A DNA stretch of 64,000 nucleotides from Macrobrachium rosenbergii (GCF_040412425.1 NC_089756.1:407534-471533), one strand, 5' to 3'; positions 1-13,600 are shown, counted from the first letter of the stretch. Numbers and translations: made by a program. Notes: generated from the sequence alone by a model not told the origin.

Positions 1-709
<709 letters not shown>

Positions 710-1394
710 ATATTAAAGGACGTTTGTAGCTTACTGATTGTATATGAATCACAGTGATGTGATAAAAAGTCATAATATGGCTGCGTGCGACAAACGCACT
801 ACACGTTCAACATGGCAGAGGTGGGTGGATATCGTCACCAAATACAAACGCCTGAGTTCGACGGGCGATTTGTATATGGGAGGCGATATCCACTTATACC
901 TCACTTGCTGGTCGTGTGGTTTAAAGCGTCCACTGTAGTCCTGAGTTCTTGTCCTTCGCTGGTTCGAGCCCACGGGATGACGAACTTATCAACTAAAAAA
1001 TTCCCTTTCAGTAACATATATGAAAATATATTATTTCCGAGGTAGAGCGAATTGGATATTAAAGGACGTTTGTAGCTTACTGATTGTATATGAATCACGG
1101 TGATATGATAAAAAGTCATAATATGGCTGCGTGCGACAAACGCACTACACTGTCAACATGGCAGAGGTGGGTGGATATCGTCACTAAATACAAACACCTG
1201 AGTTCGACGGGCGATTTGTATATGGGAGGTGATATCCACTTATACCTCACTTGCTGGCCGTGTGGTTTAAAGCATCCACTGTAGTCCTGAGTTCTTGTCC
1301 TTCGCTGGTTCGAGCCCACGGGATGACGAACTTATTATCAACTAAAAAATTCCCCTTCAGTAACATATATGAAAATATATTATTTCTGAGGTAG
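710..1394 (+). repeat. 346-bp interspersed repeat, two direct copies; second split by LTR element 1
   Basis: Units start at 710 and 1056 (period 346). The second unit stops at 1394, where LTR element 1 is inserted, and continues after the element at 11489. The junction at 709/710 turns the array from minus to plus, so 207-1055 can form a long hairpin. The short open frames inside (for example 738-938 and 1084-1284) are copies of one another and show no protein-like features. Confidence 0.85.
1391..1394. repeat. Left 4-bp target-site duplication (GTAG) of LTR element 1
   Basis: GTAG sits immediately before the TG of the 5' LTR and again at 11489-11492 directly after the CA of the 3' LTR. Four base pairs is the usual duplication for errantivirus-type Ty3/gypsy integrases. 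Confidence 0.85.
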
Positions 1395-2021
1395 TGTTAT
1401 GCAGTGAATAAGTATGAGATTCACTGATCGGGATTATGAAAGAGAGAGAGAGAAAGAGAGAGAGAGAGACGATGTTGATAGTTTAAAATGATGAGCCATG
1501 AGAACAAGTAAATTGAAGTGTAACCAAAACAAACCTCCAAGATGTGGGAAAGGAAGGAGGAGTTAGAGGATAGACTAAGAAGTGAAAAGGTCAGCAAAAT
1601 TGACCTGATTTGTCCTTGCCAAAAGTGGGAGTTAAGATTGAACCATTAAGAGTAAAGTAGACGTCCTCAAGGAGGCGGAGTTTTATTCAACATAGGTCCA
1701 GAGTTCATTCTGATCAATTTTTAGCCAGAGTTACTTGAAAACCAAATTGGGTAGGATTGTGTCACTCGCTCCTCTCTTAACATCAAGAAATTTCTAAGTC
1801 CAGTGTGGCTGGCCGTGTGAAATAGTTTAGTGTTAATAAAACTTATGAAAAACCGTGCCCGGTGAATTCTTACCCCCTCCTGAAAGTAAAAAACATTAAT
1901 AGACAATTTCAACCTAACTTACCAAGTCCCCTGCGTTACTATCAAGTGAAAGTCAACAGACAGAAACGGAGTCATTCATATGTGGTGCAACGCAATACAA
2001 ATAAAAGTGCACCGCATAACA
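1395..2021 (+). repeat. 5' LTR of element 1 (627 bp)
   Basis: Begins TGTTATG and ends GCATAACA (TG...CA ends with a TGTTA/TAACA inverted repeat). A purine-rich GA stretch lies near the start (1440-1470). AATAAA at 1835-1840 is the likely poly(A) signal. It matches 10861-11488 almost base for base; visible differences are G/A in GGCCGTGTG, an A-run change near 1890 and A/G in TTACCAAGTC, plus indels in the GA stretch. Confidence 0.95.
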
Positions 2022-2026
2022 AATAA

Positions 2027-2042
2027 TGGTGGCAGTTTCGGA
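2027..2042 (+). promoter_or_regulatory. Primer-binding site of element 1, probably tRNA-Leu
   Basis: TGGTGGCAG begins five bases after the 5' LTR. LTR element 2 keeps the same TGGTGGCAG beside its own 5' LTR (minus strand, about 44446-44437), which supports a real primer site. It is complementary to a tRNA ending CTGCCACCA, which fits some animal tRNA-Leu isoacceptors as I recall them. The match weakens after nine or ten bases. Confidence 0.65.
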
Positions 2043-3398
2043 GGATTTCGCCCAGCGCACATTTGAAAAATATTAAAGTTCACGGCCCTAGAGAAATTTA
2101 CAGAGAGTGAGCAGTGACGGCGCTAAAACTAACTCTCAATTTAACAGCGCAAATAATCTCAAGACGGTCTTCAGCACTAGAAACACCAATACAACATCAA
2201 CACTGTAGCAGAAGGGAAACGAAGCAGAACGAAATATTCCAAGAAGCAGTGAATCTTTATGCGTCGATTGGAGTGAAAAATTGACAGCGGTAAATCTCTG
2301 CCTAGTTTGAAACTTCCGAACATTCGCATAAGATCAACCAGAAATTCAGTTTAATAATTATATATGACCATAATAAGAACAATAGTAATAATCACTGCAT
2401 AGATCAGCGGTGATTTTTATAAGAAAACGAAATTTACGAAAGAATCAGCAACTCGCCCTATACTACGCCGATCGCAGAAGCGGAGAAGACGAAAACAAAC
2501 AGTGTTGGCGGACGTATGAAAGTCGCTAATATCTACGTCAGTTCAGTGAACTTTTCTATCGTGTACGGACTTAAATACACGAAATTCCTAAAAATTTTGG
2601 TCGCTAAAAGGGAGACTTAGCGAAAGGTAGCGGTAGCAGAGCAGTGGCGGACGACGGGCGACGGACGATAGTGAAGCTGCAAGTAATCGGAACGGCGATA
2701 AAGTTTAGAAGTCAACGCGTTGATAACCGCCTCCGGAAAAAGGAAGTAACGTCTTCAATCAACAATTTGGAAGGGATTCCAAATTTTTCTTCGCCAAATT
2801 CAGCAAGTACGGACTGAAAGTCGGCCGAGCAGTGCCGAATTATCGCTGGATGCTAACGACAAATTGCGCTCAAGTGCAATCAGGGCGATCTTCAAGTGCA
2901 AGGCGACACGAAGCTAATTGAATAGTAAACATTCATTCCTAGTATCGGGGAATTATCAAGAAAATTTTTTTTTCTCTGTGAATTCAATTTTTTTTGTGTG
3001 CGTGGAATTTTTATATGATTATTTTTCCCTGCAGTGTGCAAATAATTTTTTTTTTAACATAAATAATTTAAGTAAATTATTTTTCTTTTGAATAATATTC
3101 TGAATAATATTTCCTTATTGTTGTACGAAGGAAATAAGTTTTTTCTCATATTTAGTAATTTTTTTTACGAAATAGAAATTTTCGTTCACTTGGTGATAGA
3201 GACAATTCTGTTTAAATTATTCTATCATAATAATTTTTTTGTTATACACTTGGCGCAGCATTTTGCAGTGGAACCCAAACAATTGTATACATAAATACTA
3301 ATATCAGACTTTTTCAGATTGTGAGAGTCCTGTGAAGGAATGAGTTAGGAAAAATTTGAATTTTCTTTGTATAGAGGGATACAGTCAACTCAGCAAAC

Positions 3399-3416
3399 AT
3401 GCAATTGAAGTAAGTA
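3399..3416 (+). promoter_or_regulatory. Upstream ATG and 5' splice site, probably for the env message
   Basis: ATG at 3399-3401 is followed within four codons by the donor GTAAGTAC (GT at 3410-3411). Without splicing, this frame stops at once at the TAA inside the donor. The position upstream of gag and the matching acceptor at 9053-9054 suggest that env is expressed from a spliced RNA that borrows this ATG. The phase of the two sites is compatible with the env frame. Confidence 0.55.
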
Positions 3417-3484
3417 CCTGCTTCTCAAATTTTTTTTTCATTCATTTTTCATTCTTGGAATCATTGAATATTTTATGAGTTAAT

Positions 3485-4873
3485 ATGAATGAATCTTTTG
3501 ATGAAGTAATTGCCCGACTGCAACAGACAAGAAGCGAAGACCAGACTCCATATAACCTAAGACCTGTACCTGAACGACTTTCTAGACAAATTGATCCTAG
3601 TAATACTAGACCCAGACGTTCTCGTAGTCAAGGTCCCCCACTTAGTTTACCGAGTGCGCCTAACCCTTCAGTTGTAACCACTAACCCAATAACTTCCATT
3701 GTACCTAGAAATTACAATATGGCGCAAGCCACCGTAATAACCCAAGCCACTAGACCCAAGTAATGTAGATAAAAGTAGATTAGAAGAATATGGTGTAAAT
3801 CGATGGATAGCAGACACAGAAAGCAGAATTTCAGCTGCTGGTATCACAGATGAGAGAAAGAAAATAGATGAAGCACTCTTGTATGTTAGTATGGAACATG
3901 GTGATGCACATACAGTTCTTCATTCAGTACTTTTAGGAATATTACTCTGTTTAACGAATTCAAGAAACAGTGCTTACAATTTTGGCAACCAGAAGCACAG
4001 AAAGATCCATGGTATAACATAGGAACTTTCCATCATCAGAAATATGAGGGTAATCACTTAGTTTTAGCCACTAGAGTAGAAGAAGCTATAGATAGAGTGA
4101 CGACAGATATGAAAGCTGTAGGAATTGTTGTTGGAAGGAAGGATGAATTTGATGATGATGAAACAGATTTAGCTAGTATATCCAAGGTACTTAGATATAT
4201 GTCCTTAGGACCAATCTACGATGCTTTGGGTAAGGAAGAAAGAGTAGCCTTAAAGAAGTACTGTGATAGGAAGCCAAATGATGGAATTGTACAAACTTTG
4301 ATGTACATAGAAAGGAAAGTAAAACAGAATTCATCAAGTAGTAGTGCAGATTTTACGGGAACCGTAGCTAGTGGAAACCCAAGAAATAATAGCAATCAGT
4401 CCAATACAAACCAATCAGGGCAAGCTAGGTCTAGGTATCAGGAAATAGAAATTCGTTTGATAGAAATGGTGGGAACAACAATAGGAGATTTAATCAATCA
4501 AATAGAAACAATCAAGGTAGGCCGCCAAATAGAGGTAACAATGGGAATACCACTGGAACTAATGGAAATAACAGTGGAAATAACAGGACTCCTGGACAGA
4601 GGGGAGCTAGTCAAGGCCAAAATTCAGGGAATAATAGGCCACAGTTCAATAGGCAGAGACAAAGTTGTGGAAATTGTGGTTATAACAACCATACAACCCA
4701 GAATTGTAGAAGAAACAAATGGTGTTCTGAATTGCAATAAGACAGGACATTTGATCCAAAACTGTTGGTACAACAAACAGGGAAATTCTCAGGGGTCTCA
4801 AAATAACCAAAGTACTCAGCCTAATAACCAAAATACCTCCCCCAGTAACCCAAATCAAGGGGATTCTCAGTGA
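3485..4873 (+). pseudogene. gag: gag of LTR element 1 (frameshifted)
   Basis: Encodes the structural, RNA-binding protein of the retroelement particle. It starts at ATG 3485 with a segment alike to the gag start of element 2 (the spaced Asn-Leu-Arg-Pro / Asp-Leu-Arg-Pro block and a following Met-Ala/Asn-Gln-Ala block). The capsid-like region continues in other frames after breaks near 3757 and 3935 and in the open stretch 4097-4437. From about 4437 to 4730 the sensible reading is a different frame, rich in Asn, Gly and Arg, as in nucleocapsids. A CCHC zinc knuckle (C-X2-C-X4-H-X4-C) lies at about 4668-4710. A second knuckle is split by a break near 4730 and ends in the 4097 frame. Pieces in the wrong frame, such as the Ile/Glu-rich translation at 4440-4720, are not real protein. 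Confidence 0.85.
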
Positions 4874-4885
4874 CAATCACAGAGA

Positions 4886-6404
4886 GTGCAGCAGAAAGGT
4901 CCATCCTTACAGAGAGAAATAGTGACAGTGAATAAGGATGTGTCCCCAGCAGACATTACTCGAAGTAATGAAATAGTGTTTTCTGTAAAGAATTTTAATA
5001 CGTGTCAGGAAGAGTTGCCTATCATACAAGTACACTTAGAAGGTGTACTGAGTTCCATATTGTTGGATACAGGCAGTACTGTAAGTATCATAGATAAAGG
5101 CACTTTAATAAAACATATAGGTTGTGAGCTTTCCCAAATGAGAGAATCCTATAGGACCATAAAGGGGATCGCTGGAAAGCAAATAAGGGCTATAGGCAAT
5201 GTCAATTTAGAGATAGAAATTCTAAATAAGAAATACAGGGAAGAGTTTGTGGTGTTAGAAGAGAAATATTTTCCAGCTCAAGCTCTATTTTCCTTCCAGG
5301 CTATGAAAAGATGTGGAATTACACTAGATTGTAGCAATGGAAGAGTAACTATCAAGGAAATTGATAGAGGAAATGTTTGCTCTCTTGAAGAAGAGGAACA
5401 GTTTCAGATAAACTTGATCACTTTACCTGAGACAGCCTCATCTGAAGAAGTAGACATCCAACAGATAGAAATAGAAGTTAATGCTAACCTGGTAGGACAG
5501 TGTGTAGAAATTCAATGATAGAAGAAATAGGAGAAGATAGACAAACTACTTTTAAAAGCCTAGAAGCCACTCAGGAGGAATTCTCAGATAGCAGGTATGA
5601 ACCTGATAACTCAAGTGCACGACAAGTAGATACCTCCGAAGAACTTAGTTCTTTTTCCCAACCTGACGATCCTGACACGCTAATAGATTGTAGTCACTTA
5701 ATAATAAGAGAAGATACGGAAGAGAAGTATCTCAATGAGGTGTTGCTGTTAGGCAACCTAAAAATGACAGAGATAGGTTCTGTGATACTACAAGATGAAA
5801 GTTCAGATGATACTGATGTCTGTTACACTGCCGATGCACAGAATGCAGAAGAGATCTGCTTAGTTAGTACTGCTGATGATAATCTTGTAAAACTCAAATT
5901 AAACAATAGCGTTATACTGCATCCACAAGGTCTGACAAAGGTTTGTCTTAGAATTGTAACAGATAAAAACCTAGGTGATACAGATGTATTATTAGTTAAT
6001 GAAGACTTACCAGACTTTGTGAAAATGGACAATTCCCTAGTAAGACTTAATGGTGGAAATTGTACAACTTATGTGTATAATTATTCTGACAAGAGACTAG
6101 AATTGCATGCCAGCATAGAATTCTGTAAGGGAATTGTGATTACTAACCCTAAGTGAAAAAGCATTTGTCTCTGTAGCTGACACAAGAGTTAAATTAGAAG
6201 GGAAGTAAATAATACAGATTTTCCTCATTGTAGGGACAGGTTAATACAGATATTAGAGAAATATAGGAGTGTTGTAGCAGTAACAGGAGATAAGTTAGGA
6301 AGGACAGATGTCCTGCAGCACAAAATAGTCATAGAAGATGGTGCTAGACCTTTTATATACCTAACTACAAACTTCCAATAAGTCAAAGACCCATTGTAGA
6401 CGAG
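4886..6404 (+). pseudogene. pol: Protease and protease-RT linker of LTR element 1 (frameshifted)
   Basis: The first frame (to 5518) contains a retroviral aspartic protease with the active-site motif LLDTGSTVSIID at about 5059-5094; this enzyme cuts the polyprotein. The reading then moves to a frame open from 5500 to 6156. That part is an acidic spacer followed by a roughly 110-residue domain which is conserved in element 2 (40800-41100, minus) and appears beta-rich. Breaks near 5510, 6150, 6203 and 6355 separate it from the RT frame. In element 2 the corresponding region is one frame from the second half of protease into RT, so the ancestral pol was continuous here. Confidence 0.83.
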
Positions 6405-8978
6405 ATGGTTGAAGAGATGAAGGAAGATGGAGTTGTAATACCTTCTAAGTCACCTTATAATTCACCTTTACTGCTAGTTCCAAAGAAAGACGGTACATGG
6501 AGGATGGTAATTGATTACCGTCAATTGAATTCCCACACCGTCCCTGATCGAATGCCAATGCCAGTCATTAATGACATGTTAGCTCAATTAGGAGGTGCCA
6601 AGGTTTTTTCTAGCCTCGATTTACTGAGTGGATACTGGCAAGTTCCTCTCGATGAAGAATCCAAGCATCTCACGGCATTCAGTACTCATAAAGAACATTT
6701 GCAATTTGAGGTAATGCCGTTTGGTCTTACTTCAGCTCCTTTAACGTTTGTACGTTTAATGCTGCAAATCTTGGGAGATGTTGAAGACGTATCGGTTTAT
6801 CTTGATGATGTAATAATTGCTAGTAAGGATGTAGAGAGTCATTTCAAGACAATAGAATTAGTATTAGATAGGCTCAGAAAGGCCGGTTTAAAGGTAAAAA
6901 TTAAGAAATGTCAGTTTCTGAAGAAATCTCTAGAATATCTAGGACATGTTATCAGTGAACATGGTTTGAAAATGCAAGAAGGAAAGATTAAGGCTATTGT
7001 AGACTATCCAGCCCCAAGAAATTTGAAGGCACTAAGAAGATTCCTAGGTATGGTAGGGTATTATCGACCTTTCATAAAGGGATTTGCTACCATAGCAAAA
7101 CCATTAACTGAGTTAACTAGGAAAGATGCTAGCTATGAGTGGAAAGATGAACAGGAAGCAGCGTTCAAAACACTAAAGGATATGTTGATAACAGATCCCA
7201 TCCTAGTTTACCCAAACTTCGAGAAGGAATTCTACTTAGCCTGTGATGCTTCAAGTACAGGACTAGGTGCCGTCTTGATGCAAAAGGATAAAACAAGGAT
7301 GAGGACTGTATACTATGCCAGTAGAGTTTTGAATGCAGCTGAAAGAAATTACAGTACAACAGAAAGGGAATGTTTGGCATTAGTCTGGGGATTACAGAAA
7401 TTTAGACACATTTTGCTAGGACATAAAATTAATGTTCTTACAGATCATAAACCCATTTGTGATCTTTTCAAGAAAAGGGCTTTTACCAATAATATGAAGT
7501 TCAATAGATGGTTCGTTAGCGTATTAGAATTTGCCCCAGAATTTAGATACATACCTGGTAAATATAACACATTAGCTGACGCCTTATCTAGATCACAAGA
7601 AGAGAACGAGAAACAAATTACCACTCATAATTTCGCCTTCAGTTGTCAAATCACAGACTTAGATTTAGACAAAGTTCGTCAGGAACAACAAAAGGATTCT
7701 AGAATAAGGGAAGTAATTGGTAACCTCTTGCAAGGTGAGAAAAATTCAGAGTTTCAATTGATAGATGGGTTATTGTACAAGACTTCAGACGAACCAAATG
7801 CTTGTTCACGTTTGTACATTCCTAATACACTAATACAAGACGTTTTAGAACTAACCCATTCATACAAGTTATCAGGACATCCTGGAATTAAGAAAACATG
7901 TAGAACAATCACTAGAAACTATTTTTGGCCTCGATGTAGTGAAGATGCTACTCGATTTGTTCAGAATTGTACCCTATGTAATATACATAAGGGGAATGTC
8001 AACGTCAAGGCTCCTCTGGAAATGTATCCTTCAGAATTAAATCCTTTTCAAGTAGTCACAATGGATTTCTTAGGTCCATTCCCGAACACCATCAGAGGAA
8101 ATAAACAGATTTTAGTTTTCATTGACTATTTGACCAGATACGTAGAAATTGTTCCAACTAGAAACAGAGAAGCATCAACGGTGGCAGAAGCCTTTAAATC
8201 TAGAATTATAACCAGACATTCATGTCCTCAAGTTTTGCTCTCAGACAATGCTGCTGAATTTACTAGTGACATTCTAACGAATTTGTGTGACTTTTATGAA
8301 ATACAGAAATGTCAAATAACAGCATATAAGCCAAGCTCAAATGGAGCAGTAGAAAGAACAAATCGCAAGATAAAGGATGTTCTGAAAACATTGGTAACCC
8401 CTAGCACTGAAGACTGGGACTTGACTCTCGAAGACATACAATTTACTCTAAACAACACAGTAAATGAGTCAATAGGAGAAACTCCTCATTTCCTATTGTA
8501 TGGCTACCAAAAGAGAATGCCAAATTCACTTTTGGATGATGCCACACCACCCAGACGTACGTACAACTACGAGGACTATATTGCTTGGAAGACAAGACGT
8601 ACGTACGAGACCGTTAAAGTCACCAGGGCTAGATTAAAGGAGTTACATAAAAAATCTAGTAAGTATTACAATAACAGATCGACCATACCCTCGTTAAAGG
8701 TAGGACAACAAGTTTATGTACTCAATCATGTTCTTGAAGGACCTAATATTAAAGTATCCCCAAAATTTCGAGGTCCATATAGAGTTTTAGAAGTTTTGAA
8801 GTTGAATAAATTCAAGTTAATGCATGAAATTACCTTGAAAGAATCCATTGTACATTGGAACCACATTAAAGTAGTTCATTCAGAACCTTGGTCGTCTACC
8901 CAGTTAAAGGATTTGTCCAATAAAGATAAGATAGGTAATAAAATAGAATCTTCAATGACCCCAAGGTATAATTTTTGA
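6405..8978 (+). CDS. pol: Pol: reverse transcriptase, RNase H and integrase (open, 857 codons)
   Basis: This is the catalytic part of the polyprotein, which makes and integrates the DNA copy. RT occupies roughly residues 10-190, with the PYNSPLLLVPKKDG entry motif, SSLDLLSGYWQ, MPFGLTSAP and the YLDD active site at residues 132-135. RNase H covers about 270-395, with Asp in YLACDAS, Glu in TERECLA and Asp in TDHKP, and the LADALSR end. Integrase has an HHCC zinc site (His about 485 and 491, CTLC about 522), then Asp in TMDFLGP (about 554), Asp in SDN (about 614) and Glu in GAVERT (about 650). A C-terminal GPY module follows at about 790. The ATG at 6405 is not the natural start; the true polyprotein begins upstream and is broken near 6355. 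Length and motifs are normal for Ty3/gypsy. Confidence 0.95.
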   Translation: MVEEMKEDGVVIPSKSPYNSPLLLVPKKDGTWRMVIDYRQLNSHTVPDRMPMPVINDMLAQLGGAKVFSSLDLLSGYWQVPLDEESKHLTAFSTHKEHLQFEVMPFGLTSAPLTFVRLMLQILGDVEDVSVYLDDVIIASKDVESHFKTIELVLDRLRKAGLKVKIKKCQFLKKSLEYLGHVISEHGLKMQEGKIKAIVDYPAPRNLKALRRFLGMVGYYRPFIKGFATIAKPLTELTRKDASYEWKDEQEAAFKTLKDMLITDPILVYPNFEKEFYLACDASSTGLGAVLMQKDKTRMRTVYYASRVLNAAERNYSTTERECLALVWGLQKFRHILLGHKINVLTDHKPICDLFKKRAFTNNMKFNRWFVSVLEFAPEFRYIPGKYNTLADALSRSQEENEKQITTHNFAFSCQITDLDLDKVRQEQQKDSRIREVIGNLLQGEKNSEFQLIDGLLYKTSDEPNACSRLYIPNTLIQDVLELTHSYKLSGHPGIKKTCRTITRNYFWPRCSEDATRFVQNCTLCNIHKGNVNVKAPLEMYPSELNPFQVVTMDFLGPFPNTIRGNKQILVFIDYLTRYVEIVPTRNREASTVAEAFKSRIITRHSCPQVLLSDNAAEFTSDILTNLCDFYEIQKCQITAYKPSSNGAVERTNRKIKDVLKTLVTPSTEDWDLTLEDIQFTLNNTVNESIGETPHFLLYGYQKRMPNSLLDDATPPRRTYNYEDYIAWKTRRTYETVKVTRARLKELHKKSSKYYNNRSTIPSLKVGQQVYVLNHVLEGPNIKVSPKFRGPYRVLEVLKLNKFKLMHEITLKESIVHWNHIKVVHSEPWSSTQLKDLSNKDKIGNKIESSMTPRYNF

Positions 8979-9034
8979 GAAGAAGGTAATGGCAAGTGCA
9001 ATGGTAAACAAATGTAGTTGATAAGATTTTTACT

Positions 9035-9058
9035 GCTTAATAACATTATTTCAGCAAA
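9035..9058 (+). promoter_or_regulatory. 3' splice site in front of env
   Basis: A T-rich tract ending TTATTTCAG gives an acceptor AG at 9053-9054, right where the env frame opens. Together with the donor at 3410 it would remove gag and pol. No in-frame ATG lies at a useful place at the beginning of the env frame, which is consistent with a borrowed start codon. Confidence 0.55.
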
Positions 9059-10583
9059 TGGATTGTATGGTGGTTGGCAGTGAGTCAAATTGTGAACTCA
9101 CTCGTACAACTAAGAAAGGGAGCCATCATCAAGGAACATGGCAAGGTTAAGATGATACAGGACCTAGCCATTGTTAAGATCCAGACGGAGTCCATTATCG
9201 ATCAGAGAGAGCAGTTAGTCCAGCTGAGCAATCAGATACAGGCAGGATTACAAAGTGTCCAAGATAGAAATTTGTACGACATGCTCTCCAAGTTGCAGAG
9301 GGACATCGATAGTGTTATGCCCAAGGAAAGTAGTAAAGCGATCACTCATACCCTTTATAGGCGTCGCTTTACACAATCTCTTTGGAGTGGCGACCGATGG
9401 TAATGTTGAAAGGCTAAAGGAAAGAGTGGCACAACTTGAAAATTGGGCTTCTGAGCAGGGCACTGTCTATAATAAAGTAATAGGAAATGTCAATCAAAAT
9501 CAGAAAATGATCACAGTGCTGAAAGAATTTGTGAATAGTGCCCTCCATAATGTTTCATCAGAAATTGCTAGAATCCATCAAACAGAAATGATGGAGCAAC
9601 TGCTCATAGAAACAAGTAATTTCCTTCTGGAATACAAGGAATTACTCAATGCAATCATGATGGCAGGTAAAAACCTGCTGTCGCCTTTTCTGATAACCCC
9701 TAGTGAAATTGAAGTCATTATTCAGAAATGTGTTGTGAACAATCACTTGAAGCCACTAGTAGAAAATATAGTGGACTATTATGGCCTGATCACAGTGAAA
9801 GTGGTAGCCAATCAAATCATACTAGTGATCCCTTTCAACAATCCAGACGTCAACTCATTGATGTCAGTCTATCCATTCCCAATGGTAGTAGATAATAAGT
9901 CCATTGTACTAGAAGGAACAGTTCGACACTTTGCCTTGCAGCATGATTCTTTCCTAGTGACCGAAATTCCCGAACATGAGTTCAGGGAATGTGTCATGCT
10001 TAATGATGGTGTATATGTTTGTAACATTGTGAATTTCTATGAACCATTGAGTGCTCTTCATTGCTTAGATGATCTTGTAAACAACAAGAATGGTAAGAAC
10101 CATTGTAAATATATACCGTTTACAGAAACTTTCAAGGCTCAAATCATTGATGATGAAATTTTTGTGTTCTCAGCAAACAGATTGAATGCTAAGATTGACT
10201 GTAAGTCAAGCAAAACAGAAGTAGTTTTCATTAACGTACACTCATTTTCATCTGCTTGTGAATTGGTTATTTTACATAATTTGTATTACAAACCTACAGT
10301 CTTCACGACATACAGTTTGAATTTCAGTAAAAGTGTACATCAGTTTGCAGTTATTAACGAATTTCAACTTTCAGAACTGGAATTGGAGACATTCAAAAAG
10401 CTAGAAGAGGTTCATACTTTCTTTCATACATATAAGACCGAGATTTCTCCTATCATGTCATTCATAAATGTCATTCTTTTGATACTGTTTGCTTTAATTT
10501 CTTTTATAATTGTCAGGAAATTAATATTGAATAAGCTTACCATAATCAAGGACATGATGGACAGAATCCTTCCTAGAGAGTAA
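9055..10583 (+). pseudogene. env: env-like membrane glycoprotein gene of LTR element 1 (one frameshift)
   Basis: The N-terminal part is open from 9055 to 9403 and the rest in another frame from 9255 to 10583. A single small indel, best placed near 9325-9335, separates them. In the second frame a dibasic furin-like site (KVVKR, 9327-9341) is followed at once by a hydrophobic, Gly/Phe-containing segment like the fusion peptide of errantivirus and baculovirus F-type envelope proteins. Helical, heptad-like residues come next. A Cys-containing ectodomain ends in a transmembrane segment at about 10455-10521 and a short basic tail. The domain order matches class I fusion glycoproteins of errantiviruses. 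The break means this copy cannot make the full protein from the sequence shown, unless the indel is an assembly error. Confidence 0.82.
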
Positions 10584-10860
10584 TAGCATTTACCGTTGAC
10601 TTGCACTTGAACATTTGATGATTGATTTTTTTGTTTTACAATTTATGATTGATAACCAGAGCGTAATAGACATTTGATATATTTACTTTGCCATAATTTT
10701 CTGCATTTAGTTTGAGTATTTGATACATTATTCATACTTAAGTCTTGTTTGCATTTATTACTTGTTAATAGAAATTATTGAAATTGAAGTAATTGACTAT
10801 AGTCAAGTTGAGTTGGTTATCTACTTGCATTGTAGTCAATGCAGGTAGGTGACCGAGTGA
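10584..10860 (+). other. 3' untranslated region and polypurine-like stretch of element 1
   Basis: AT-rich non-coding sequence between env and the 3' LTR. The last bases, AGGTAGGTGACCGAGTGA (10843-10860), are nearly repeated next to the 3' LTR of element 2 (minus strand, 19357-19338). This conserved stretch is the best candidate for the plus-strand primer, although it is less purine-rich than usual. Confidence 0.65.
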
Positions 10861-11488
10861 TGTTATGCAGTGAATAAGTATGAGATTCACTGATCGGGAT
10901 TATGAAAAGAGAGAGAGAAAGAGAAGAGAGAGAGAGACGATGTTGATAGTTTAAAATGATGAGCCATGAGAACAAGTAAATTGAAGTGTAACCAAAACAA
11001 ACCTCCAAGATGTGGGAAAGGAAGGAGGAGTTAGAGGATAGACTAAGAAGTGAAAAGGTCAGCAAAATTGACCTGATTTGTCCTTGCCAAAAGTGGGAGT
11101 TAAGATTGAACCATTAAGAGTAAAGTAGACGTCCTCAAGGAGGCGGAGTTTTATTCAACATAGGTCCAGAGTTCATTCTGATCAATTTTTAGCCAGAGTT
11201 ACTTGAAAACCAAATTGGGTAGGATTGTGTCACTCGCTCCTCTCTTAACATCAAGAAATTTCTAAGTCCAGTGTGGCTGGCCATGTGAAATAGTTTAGTG
11301 TTAATAAAACTTATGAAAAACCGTGCCCGGTGAATTCTTACCCCCTCCTGAAAGTAAAAATATTAATAGACAATTTCAACCTAACTTACCGAGTCCCCTG
11401 CGTTACTATCAAGTGAAAGTCAACAGACAGAAACGGAGTCATTCATATGTGGTGCAACGCAATACAAATAAAAGTGCACCGCATAACA
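10861..11488 (+). repeat. 3' LTR of element 1 (628 bp)
   Basis: Begins TGTTATG, ends ATAACA, and matches the 5' LTR at about 99 percent by eye. It is followed by the GTAG duplication and the rest of the interrupted host repeat. The open frames across its right edge are chance. Confidence 0.95.

Positions 11489-13600
<2,112 letters not shown>

Larger units (their letters stand above)
2022..3484 (+). other. Long untranslated leader of element 1
   Basis: About 1.4 kb separates the LTR from the gag start. No long frame is present; the 3088-3294 frame is low-complexity Phe/Ile/Asn. The leader holds the presumed packaging region and, near its end, an ATG at 3399 followed by a splice donor at 3410. 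Poly(T) runs are frequent from 2965 on. Confidence 0.7.
1395..11488 (+). mobile_element. LTR element 1: Ty3/gypsy-type, env-bearing (errantivirus-like) retroelement
   Basis: This is a complete proviral structure of about 10.1 kb: 5' LTR, primer-binding site, leader with a splice donor, gag, protease, RT-RNase H-integrase, env, polypurine-like stretch and 3' LTR, flanked by a 4-bp duplication. The LTRs differ by only about three substitutions and a few small indels, so the insertion is recent. Despite that, gag has several frameshifts, the protease-to-RT segment has about four and env has one, while the 857-codon RT-RNase H-integrase frame is open. Order of domains and an env with a membrane anchor place it with insect errantiviruses by structure. 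Placement by phylogeny was not possible here. Confidence 0.93.

Noticed and set aside
738..938. Repeated 66-codon frames starting MYMNH in the 346-bp repeat
   Set aside because: Conservation follows the DNA repeat, all three frames and both strands are equally similar, and there is no recognisable domain.
4440..4720. Ile/Glu-rich protein segment in the 4097-4873 frame
   Set aside because: The alternative frame gives an Asn/Gly/Arg-rich nucleocapsid with a CCHC knuckle, so this translation is out of frame.
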